Part shown: positions 23,101 to 28,661 of the stretch, in pieces
Layout: each line of letters starts with the position of its first letter
Numbering within the stretch: the stretch's first letter is position 1
From: JAFGSZ01 sp964492185
Lineage (GTDB): Bacteria; Bacteroidota; Bacteroidia; Bacteroidales; UBA10428
Length of the DNA: 28,661 bases
NCBI GenBank assembly: GCA_964492185.1
Contig: CAZBJH010000030.1
Location: 1-28,661 of the forward strand
Direction of reading: 5' to 3'
The notes under the pieces: generated by a model
What the model was told of the DNA's origin: nothing
Databases searched by the model: none
The model's input: the letters and a program-made list of their open reading frames with translations, nothing else
Program-made: the position numbers and the translations under genes

Positions 23101-23542
23101 ATATAAGAACTTTGAATTGTATGTTCTCATAACAGGTATTTTCGGGGGTAATGATTATTATAAATCAATTAATCTGTATGCATATCGTACAATGACCGAT
23201 GTGACCAGGGATAATAACTTTGATCATATATGGTGGACCGAAGAAAATAAGAGTAATGTATTCCCAAGGTTAAGATATGCCAATTCGGATTATACGCCTC
23301 TTCAGAGCCGTTCATTCGTGAGGCTCCAAAACATTAGTCTTTCCTATACCTTCAATCAGCCGTGGATAAGAAAACAAAATATTTCGAAGTTAAAGCTGTA
23401 TGTGGCTGCTACCAATGTTTTGACTTTTACCAATTGGGAAGGGGGCGACCCTGAAACAGGCCAGACTCTTAACTATAGTGGTTACGGTTATGGATATCCC
23501 TTATCAGCTGTTTATTCAATGGGTGTCAATTTAACATTCTAA
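20147..23542 (+). CDS. susC: SusC/RagA TonB-dependent outer-membrane transporter with STN signalling domain
   Basis: A 1131-residue TonB-dependent transporter. The signal region has an extended basic N-terminus and core (about 23-47, MKMTIILTMLSVIQLAATESYPQA). The STN domain spans about 50-120 (VEDVLMQIEERSEFFFLYNSKL, VNVNFQDEKISDILAELF). A carboxypeptidase-D-like beta domain lies at about 135-210 (VRGKVTDSEGEPMPGVNVVEKG). The LDEVVVIGYGT segment is at about 211-221. The plug (about 230-345) includes LRGTVPGMNVSQQ and SPLIVLDGV. A 22-strand barrel completes it, with terminal MGVNLTF. The STN domain, present only in transducing SusC proteins, fits the FecR/ECF pair upstream. Imports oligosaccharide with the SusD encoded 12 bp downstream. 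Confidence 0.96.
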   Translation: MKKFLFSDAGIERCRLKKTILTMKMTIILTMLSVIQLAATESYPQATGLSLSLESATVEDVLMQIEERSEFFFLYNSKLIDVQRKVNVNFQDEKISDILAELFRDDDIEYIVKDRQIILSPGNYDRLFAEDVQQLTVRGKVTDSEGEPMPGVNVVEKGTANGTVTNLDGEYELTLMSEDAALVFSFVGYLSEEIPVGGQSVIDINLIESIEALDEVVVIGYGTTTRRNFTGSTITTKVEDSPLALVPNTDAMDVLRGTVPGMNVSQQQGAGQSPSLLIRGQKSIESGATSPLIVLDGVIFMGAMRDIDPSTIESITVLKDAATVAAYGSRASNGVVMITTQRGKIGKPVISFNSSFGISKVINKADVLSPEDWIRKVNLLQGLEEDADPTSWMSDFEDENYANGKTTDWQDFAERNGHNQKHSLSISGGTEKMNYFLSGSYTRTEGVLIGDDYDRKAVTTRLSTDITDWLEVGGHVNFSYNDYSGPTVYDIYQSIRMTPYGRVYRDEENGLLEKFPATEGLYRTNPLWNVESGTIDDHDVFYTTVLNGHTLIKCPGIEGLSYRMNYSYTYRSIERDYFTHEGYYIPEGISDDRYSPATLANYLTNANGYSERTKDLGWVWDNIITFKRLFGRHSIELTGVYTRDSYAHKFKRAEGSDFSELGNTALSYNGLPFAQTQLMSNFNNTEKTNIGYLGRVNYNFDNKYHLSASVRRDGASVFGEDNKWGLFPSAGVAWTISEEGFMRSVNPVSYLKLKLSYGKNGNQSLDPYQTLSTLLLGQTGEFSYPFGNTSQASWGQRIDRLGNTYLKWEETTSFNGGFELKMFDNRIGLDVDVYKSKTIDQIFERNIPVMGAGITEIDATMGRVDNRGIEATLNTRNVTNSNFTWNSSFIFYMNRNELVELYGDGEDDISNSLFLGRSLGAIYGYKEAGIIQEEGDEDYVSINGGVPGDVKFQDTDGNDTINTKDRTILGYNKDLFRASLSNTLSYKNFELYVLITGIFGGNDYYKSINLYAYRTMTDVTRDNNFDHIWWTEENKSNVFPRLRYANSDYTPLQSRSFVRLQNISLSYTFNQPWIRKQNISKLKLYVAATNVLTFTNWEGGDPETGQTLNYSGYGYGYPLSAVYSMGVNLTF

Positions 23543-23554
23543 AATTTTATAGGC

Positions 23555-25318
23555 ATGAAAATGAAAATGAAAATATATAAAATAGCGGTTATAACTTGTT
23601 TAATGGTTTTTTTCACCGCTTGTAACGACGATGAGTTTCTTGAAGAAACCCCGGGCACATTTTATACTATTGAGAATTCCTTTAATACACTGTCCCAGGT
23701 AGATGCCAGTGTTACTAATATGTACGTGCATATACGCTACTGGTTTAAAAATTATTATGTAATGAAAGGATCAGGTACGGATTTACTGGATGTTCCTTAC
23801 TGGAGAAGCAGTGGTAACGGGGATTCAAATTTTAGTTTATGGTCGCCCACTTATGGCCCGGTTTCGGATATCTGGGATGCTTTTTACCAGTTGGTCGCTT
23901 ATGCAAACGCGACCATGGTTGGCGTTGAATCAGGAAATATTACATGGACAGATGAAGCACGCCGTGATTATGTGATTGCCCAGGCTAAATTTTTCCGGGG
24001 TTTTGCATTTATGACTTTAGGGGAGCTGTATGGCGGTGTACCCCTGGTGGATGAATTAATTACCGAACCGAAATATGATTTTGAGCGTTCAACACGGGAG
24101 CAAACATATCTTTTTGCTATTCAGGACCTGGAGGATGCCCTGGCCGGCATGCCTGATTATCCGGAAGAAGCAGGCCGCGTAGCAAAAGGGGCCACCTATC
24201 ACTACCTGGCAGAGACATACCTGGCGCTGGCCACGGAATTAGGGAATGACCGGGATTATCTTGATAAGTCGATTGAAAATGCAACAAAAGCCATGGAGCT
24301 TCATTCACTGATGACCGAACGGTTTGGCAGCCGTGCGTCACAGGGTGCTGCCCCGGATATAAACGGTGTGGATAATTATTATGAAGACGGGGATGTGTTT
24401 TTTGACCTTTTCCAGCGTGGTAACCTCGATTATTCTGAAGGAAATACGGAGGCCTTATGGACCCTTCAGTGTGATTACAATGTTTATCTTGAGTTTGAAG
24501 ATGACAATTTCCTGAATTACCCGCGTGATTTATCTCCTGTTCCCCGCGATGCAAACTGGAATGATGATTATAAAGAAGGCAATGCCTCTCCATGGCCGGG
24601 TAAGATAGATGCCTACGTGGGAGGCCGCGGCGTTTCGTTTCATGCTCCCACTGATTATGTGCAGGATGTTGTATGGGAAGGTGATTTTTGGGATGATATG
24701 CGTAACTCTCCTGCAAATATCCGTCGTGAACTTGTTTGTACCGACACGGCTTCTTCCTATTACGGGGATACCGTTACTCTCGATATGTTGGATCAAAGCA
24801 CGCTTGAACGTTTGTATCCTATATGGACAAAATTCGCACCTATAGATGACTGGGGTTATGAGGATCTTGAAAACGGGGGCAATGCCGATGGGCAGCTGCG
24901 CACGTTTATATACCGTGATGACTATGCATGCCGCCTTGCTGAAACATATCTGTTGCGTGCGGAAGCCTATATGAGAAAAAACAGTAACGGGAATGCCGCT
25001 GATGATATAAATACACTCCGTAACCGTGCACAATGTTCTTACCTGGTAAGGCCGGGTGATGTCGACCCGGATCTGATCCTCGCGGAACGTGCCCGGGAAC
25101 TTTTTGTTGAAGAAAGGCGGTGGTGTACTTTATTGCGTATGGGAGGGACTTTAGCAACCGATCAGATCGCCAGGTATTCGTATTTTGCTGGTTCTGAAAA
25201 TACGTATTTCACAGGGGCCAGCGCCGTGCCTTCAGGCTGGAATCTTTGGCCGATACCACAAACTGCGATCGATGCAAATTTAGATGCGGTACTTGAACAA
25301 AATCCGGGATGGGAATGA
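23555..25318 (+). CDS. susD: SusD/RagB-family surface glycan-binding lipoprotein
   Basis: A 587-residue lipoprotein. The signal peptide ends in VFFTAC, with acylated Cys at about residue 23 followed by NDDEFLEE, an acidic surface-export-like signal. The SusD TPR fold is visible in EARRDYVIAQAKFFRGFAFMTLGELYGGVPLV and AETYLLRAEAYMRKNSNGNAADDINTLRNRA, and the C-terminal segment GWNLWPIPQTAIDAN is characteristic. It forms the lid of the SusC complex and captures glycan at the surface. Start 12 bp after the susC stop, in one operon. Followed by a repeat relic and a terminator. Confidence 0.95.
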   Translation: MKMKMKIYKIAVITCLMVFFTACNDDEFLEETPGTFYTIENSFNTLSQVDASVTNMYVHIRYWFKNYYVMKGSGTDLLDVPYWRSSGNGDSNFSLWSPTYGPVSDIWDAFYQLVAYANATMVGVESGNITWTDEARRDYVIAQAKFFRGFAFMTLGELYGGVPLVDELITEPKYDFERSTREQTYLFAIQDLEDALAGMPDYPEEAGRVAKGATYHYLAETYLALATELGNDRDYLDKSIENATKAMELHSLMTERFGSRASQGAAPDINGVDNYYEDGDVFFDLFQRGNLDYSEGNTEALWTLQCDYNVYLEFEDDNFLNYPRDLSPVPRDANWNDDYKEGNASPWPGKIDAYVGGRGVSFHAPTDYVQDVVWEGDFWDDMRNSPANIRRELVCTDTASSYYGDTVTLDMLDQSTLERLYPIWTKFAPIDDWGYEDLENGGNADGQLRTFIYRDDYACRLAETYLLRAEAYMRKNSNGNAADDINTLRNRAQCSYLVRPGDVDPDLILAERARELFVEERRWCTLLRMGGTLATDQIARYSYFAGSENTYFTGASAVPSGWNLWPIPQTAIDANLDAVLEQNPGWE

Positions 25319-25334
25319 CCAGTATCAACAGGTA

Positions 25335-25356
25335 ACGAGTTTATTGACAGACACTA
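25335..25356 (+). repeat. Solo right end of a family B element
   Basis: ACGAGTTTATTGACAGACACTA matches the last 22 bp of copy B4 (ACGAGTTTATGGACAGACTCTA) with two differences. No hairpin portion remains. It lies 16 bp after the susD stop. Confidence 0.75.
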
Positions 25357-25362
25357 AAATAC

Positions 25363-25392
25363 AAAGGTTGCCCGGACGGGCAGCCTTTTTTT
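25363..25392 (+). terminator. Intrinsic terminator after susCD
   Basis: GGTTGCCCG (25366-25374) pairs with CGGGCAGCC (25377-25385), flanked by AAA before and a run of seven T after. It would end or attenuate the susCD transcript before the arabinofuranosidase gene. Confidence 0.85.
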
Positions 25393-25468
25393 ATATTGTT
25401 TTGTGTGGATTATAATTATTTATTCCGACTTTTGTTTTGCAGAGATCATTATTTAACATCCTACAGCT

Positions 25469-27838
25469 ATGAAAATCAGTTTGTATGTATTGACCTTTTT
25501 TCTTCTGGCCGGTAATTTTGTTGTTTCCGGGCAGGGCCGTTCATTACAGAGCTTTCCCTTATCTTCCGTGAGCTTGCTTGAAGGGCCTTTTTATGATGCT
25601 CAGCAGGCCGACCGTAATTATATTCTTGAGCTTGATCCGGACCGGCTGCTGGCTCCATATCTTATAGATGCCGGCTTTGAACCCCGGGCCAAACGATATG
25701 GCAATTGGGAAAATACAGGCCTGGACGGGCATATTGGCGGGCATTATTTATCGGCATTATCGATGATGTATGCAGCTACCGGGGACGATGAACTGATAAG
25801 AAGGCTTGATTATATGATTGACTGGCTTGAGAAGTGCCAGAAAAAAAACGGCAACGGATATGTTGGCGGTGTCCCGGGGGGAAAGGCCATGTGGCAGGAG
25901 GTGGCGCAGGGTAAGATCGATGCGGGCAATTTTTCACTCAACGGTAAATGGGTGCCCCTGTATAATATTCATAAGCTTTTTGCCGGATTAAAGGATGCAT
26001 ACCTGATAGCCGGAAACCAAAAGGCAATGGATATTCTTGTGAATCTTTCGGATTGGTGCCTTGATATGACGAAAGATCTGTCGGATGAGCAGATCCAACA
26101 AATGCTGCAAAGTGAACACGGGGGTATGAATGAAGTGTTGGCCGATGTAGCTGATATCACGGGTAATGATAAATATTTGGTGCTGGCCCGTAGATTCTCA
26201 CACAGGGCTATTCTTGATCCCCTGCTGAACGGAAGGGACGAATTGACAGGCCTGCATGCCAATACACAAATACCAAAGGTTGTCGGTTATCAACGTATTG
26301 CTGAGTTGGCCAATGATACAGCCTGGTCTGAAGCTGCAGGATTTTTCTGGCATAACATAGTTGACAGGCGCTCTGTTTCAATAGGAGGGAATAGTGTAAG
26401 GGAGCATTTCCATCCTGTAGATGATTTTTCTTCCATGGTCGAGTCCCCGCAGGGCCCGGAGACCTGTAATACCTATAATATGCTCAGGCTGACGAAAATG
26501 TTGTTTGAAGCAGGCAGGGATGCAGGGTATATGGATTATTACGAGAGGTCATTATACAATCATATCCTTACTTCCCAGCATCCTGTAAAAGGTGGGTTTG
26601 TATATTTTACTCCCATGCGCCCCCGGCATTACCGGGTATATTCACAACCCCAGCAGTGTTTCTGGTGTTGTGTGGGTGCCGGACTTGAAAACCATGGTAA
26701 GTACGGTGCGCTGATATATTCACATGACGGAAGTGATATCTATGTCAACCTGTTTATTCCCTCGGTGCTTGAATGGAAAGAAAAAGGTATCACTCTCAGG
26801 CAGCAAACAACATTTCCCTTTGAACAATCCACACGAATTGTGATGGATATGGAGCATCCGGCAGGTTTTACCATGCATGTCCGTTATCCAGGCTGGGTTG
26901 AAGCCGGCGGTCTGGCGGTCAGTGTCAATGGCAATGAAATACCCGTTCAGGGGAAGCCCGGTTCGTACGTGCAGGTTGAGCGTATGTGGGAACCGGGTGA
27001 TGAGCTTACGGTCTCCCTTCCTATGCATACAAGTGTTGAATATCTGCCCGATGATTCACCATGGGCTTCTGTCTTGTACGGGCCGGTAGTGCTTGCAGCG
27101 GCTACCGGGGCAACTGACCTGGACGGGCTCTATGCCGATGGCAGCCGTATGGGGCACGTGGCAGCGGGTGAGCTTTATCCCATCGATGAATCACCTGTGA
27201 TCCTTACCGGGGAAAAGGATTTTTCAGGATCTGTAAAAAAGATCGAGGATAAGCATTTGTCTTTTACCCTGGATGAAATTGTTTACCCTGATGAATATAA
27301 AGGCCTTGAACTGGTTCCGTTTTTTACGGTTCATGATACGAGATATATTGTTTACTGGCAGGTTTCCACACGGGAGGAACTGGAAACGAAGAAGAAAGCT
27401 GTCCGGGAAAGGGAGAAGAAACTCCTGGCACTGGAAGCCCGGACAATAGACCAGGTGGCGACCGGAGAACAACAGCCTGAAACGGAGCATAATTTTAAAG
27501 GGGAAAGAACGGAGACAGGTAATAATGACGGCCATTCCTGGCGCGATGCAAGGGGCTGGTTCAGTTATGAACTGAGCGATGAGAAGAAAGAAGCAAAAAA
27601 GTTACAGGTAACATATTTTGGCCGTGATAAGGGCCGCAGGTTCGATATTTTGTTGAACGGCCATTTAATTGCAGAGGTGGCACTCGACGGTTCTGCAGGC
27701 AGCCGGTTTTTTGAAGTGGAATACGATATTCCGCCGGTTGTTACTGGCAATATGAAAGAAGGGATCATAACCGTGAAATTTATCGCCAAGGAAGGATACG
27801 TAGCAGGCGGTATCTATCATGTAAGATTGTTAAGGTAA
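25469..27838 (+). CDS. GH127/GH146-type beta-L-arabinofuranosidase
   Basis: A 789-residue exported enzyme. Signal peptide about 1-21 (VLTFFLLAGNFVVSGQG). The (alpha/alpha)6 catalytic domain holds the family zinc-thiolate and catalytic residues: E312 in SVREHFHP, E331 and C333 in GPETCNTYNM, and C400-C401 in CFWCCVGAGLENHGKYG. In the GH127 enzyme HypBA1 a Glu and three Cys bind zinc and one Cys is the nucleophile, so the set is complete here. Beta-sandwich domains follow (about 440-620). A lysine-rich helical linker (about 640-665) leads to a C-terminal domain (about 695-789, DUF6805-like). Expected to release L-arabinofuranose from plant arabinans, extensins or arabinogalactan side chains. 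After a terminator, so it may have its own promoter. Confidence 0.88.
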   Translation: MKISLYVLTFFLLAGNFVVSGQGRSLQSFPLSSVSLLEGPFYDAQQADRNYILELDPDRLLAPYLIDAGFEPRAKRYGNWENTGLDGHIGGHYLSALSMMYAATGDDELIRRLDYMIDWLEKCQKKNGNGYVGGVPGGKAMWQEVAQGKIDAGNFSLNGKWVPLYNIHKLFAGLKDAYLIAGNQKAMDILVNLSDWCLDMTKDLSDEQIQQMLQSEHGGMNEVLADVADITGNDKYLVLARRFSHRAILDPLLNGRDELTGLHANTQIPKVVGYQRIAELANDTAWSEAAGFFWHNIVDRRSVSIGGNSVREHFHPVDDFSSMVESPQGPETCNTYNMLRLTKMLFEAGRDAGYMDYYERSLYNHILTSQHPVKGGFVYFTPMRPRHYRVYSQPQQCFWCCVGAGLENHGKYGALIYSHDGSDIYVNLFIPSVLEWKEKGITLRQQTTFPFEQSTRIVMDMEHPAGFTMHVRYPGWVEAGGLAVSVNGNEIPVQGKPGSYVQVERMWEPGDELTVSLPMHTSVEYLPDDSPWASVLYGPVVLAAATGATDLDGLYADGSRMGHVAAGELYPIDESPVILTGEKDFSGSVKKIEDKHLSFTLDEIVYPDEYKGLELVPFFTVHDTRYIVYWQVSTREELETKKKAVREREKKLLALEARTIDQVATGEQQPETEHNFKGERTETGNNDGHSWRDARGWFSYELSDEKKEAKKLQVTYFGRDKGRRFDILLNGHLIAEVALDGSAGSRFFEVEYDIPPVVTGNMKEGIITVKFIAKEGYVAGGIYHVRLLR

Positions 27839-27869
27839 AACCCGAATGACAATGTTCAAATAATTTAAT

Positions 27870-28104
27870 TAGAGTCCGTCTATAAAGTAGTCAAAATATT
27901 TAACGGGACATGTGTCTGTTCAGAAGGTTCCATTTGCAAGGCTTGCGCAGTCCGGAAATGTGAGAGCCACAAGTCACGGACTTGCGGCATATGGGAGTTC
28001 GCGCGCGTTTGTAGCGCGTGCGCATGATGCGGGTTTACGTGTTGTAAATGAGCAATTTCCGGACAAGCGTAACGCGGCAAATGGGACTTTATGGACAGAC
28101 ATTA
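27870..28104 (-). repeat. Family A repeat A4 interrupted by a family C insertion
   Basis: Reverse-oriented family A element flanked by TAAT on both sides (27866-27869, 28103-28106). It is 235 bp instead of 167 because about 68 bp (roughly 27963-28031) replaces the few bases before the tip. The insert is a family C hairpin (CCACAAGTC-ACG-GACTTGCGG) plus a GC-rich dyad (GCGCGCG...TAGCGCGTGCGC). The rest of the A structure, including GTCCGGAAAT/ATTTCCGGAC, is intact. An open frame at 27912-28124 is judged non-coding. Confidence 0.85.
27963..27996 (+). repeat. Family C hairpin, copy nested in A4
   Basis: AGAGCCACAAGTC-ACG-GACTTGCGGCATATGG, matching 12915-12946 and 19971-19999. Loop triplets differ among copies (ATA, ACA, ACG) while the CAAGTC/GACTTG stem is constant. 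Confidence 0.8.
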
Positions 28105-28197
28105 ATTATTGTTTAGAGAGGTAGTAGGTTTTTTTTATAGTTTTTAGTTGCTGTGTTAATGACGCGGTAGTTAATAGTTCATACTGTAGTATTGGTA

Positions 28198-28250
28198 AAT
28201 CCCGGCTGTATAATGATCCTCCGAAGGATAAAGAACAGCCGGGATTTTTA
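28198..28250 (+). terminator. Hairpin with U-run without an assigned gene
   Basis: AATCCCGGCTGT (28198-28209) pairs perfectly with ACAGCCGGGATT (28235-28246). An inner ATCCT/AGGAT stem lies inside the loop, and TTTTT follows. No gene is visible between the end of repeat A4 and this structure, so it may end the arabinofuranosidase transcript 360 bp downstream of its stop, or belong to a short RNA. Confidence 0.7.
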
Positions 28251-28661
28251 TTGGAATTTGCCAGTAAAATTGAACAGTATCGTTCGTATTGTGGTTACAA
28301 AATAGTAATAAGAGAAGATTATTTTGTAATTTGTGACAACTGGATTCAGAAATGATTTTGCCCGCGATGCCTGTAGCAGGGCAAGCCGTATTTTTTAACA
28401 AAAATTGTATTTATAAAACCCTCAACATTAAGAGAGTTTAAAATATGAAGTACAAAGACAACAGGACATGAAGATTTTAATAACCAGGTTATTGGTGAGG
28501 GTTCACCGGGCACCTTATAAAATAATTAATTTGCGAGGTAACCAATACCACCAACTTTGATTAAACGAAATAACAAATTAATTACTAATTGCTTAATTAA
28601 TATATAGGCTCTAGTGTAAATTAGCGTTTATTTTTGTATATTTGAATAAAATATTACAATT
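28251..28661. other. Intergenic region without a recognisable gene
   Basis: AT-rich DNA with stops in all frames at short intervals. A weak hairpin TTGCCC...GGGCAA (28358-28384) contains an inner TGC/GCA pair and is followed a few bases later by six T. A TATATTTG (28637-28644) matches the -7 promoter consensus, without a clear -33 partner, and may serve a gene beyond the window edge. Confidence 0.5.
28637..28644 (+). promoter_or_regulatory. Possible -7 promoter box near window end
   Basis: Exact TAnnTTTG match (TATATTTG) in AT-rich DNA, with no TTG at the expected distance upstream. Tentative. Confidence 0.35.

Noticed and set aside
24117..24716. 199-residue minus-strand frame
   Set aside because: Antisense to susD; the unusual His/Pro/Gln-rich composition is an out-of-frame shadow.
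27912..28124. 70-residue frame across repeat A4
   Set aside because: Composed wholly of families A and C sequence; corresponding frames are broken in the other A copies.

Overview
The window reads as chromosome of a Bacteroidota bacterium (Bacteroidales/Marinilabiliales-like, though the exact order cannot be fixed from sequence alone). Support comes from a SusC/SusD pair with ECF sigma and FecR, a long three-domain IspG, a DUF5916 outer-membrane protein, BlaI/M56 regulation, -33/-7 promoters of the TTTG...TAnnTTTG type, and mostly SD-less starts. A 100-N scaffold gap lies at 3512-3611.

Layout. 1-315: two palindromic repeats. 327-2200 (minus): mtnA-mtnP, the first two steps of methylthioadenosine salvage, divergent from a HAD phosphatase (2253-2912). 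3045-3511: a secreted protein of unknown function, cut by the gap. 3651-5579 (minus): ispG. 5869-8588: a translationally coupled blaI/M56-protease pair; the protease carries five tandem 20-residue repeats and a C-terminal pentapeptide-repeat domain. About 8808-8957: a remnant of a second, divergent ispG. 9063-11357: DUF5916 protein. 11718-12818: PagL-like protein. 13029-13562: apt. 13665-13922: LapA-like protein. 14369-16519: lipoprotein six-hairpin glycosidase. 16614-16988 (minus): orphan siaC. 17351-17587 (minus): TauE/SafE remnant. 17787-27838: a small polysaccharide-utilisation locus with ECF sigma, FecR anti-sigma, STN-SusC, SusD and a GH127/GH146-type beta-L-arabinofuranosidase. The expected logic is that SusC signals substrate through its STN domain to FecR, which frees the sigma factor to induce susCD and probably the glycosidase.

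The most unusual content is a set of intergenic repeats. Families A (167 bp) and B (145 bp in intact copies) share TAGTGTCTGTCC termini and form long imperfect hairpins. Copies differ by paired, compensatory base changes. They often sit as A/B pairs and are flanked by matching short direct repeats (TATA, TAAT, TAAA, TAGT). Family C is a short CAAGTC/GACTTG hairpin and has inserted inside an A copy. Family D is an 87-bp element with CCTGCATTATT ends. A/B material lies in every gene junction of the utilisation locus except the 12-bp susC-susD gap. It also supplies false in-frame extensions upstream of siaC and the six-hairpin glycosidase. The other notable system is the BlaI/M56 pair, with two identical 16-bp operators bracketing the -7 box.
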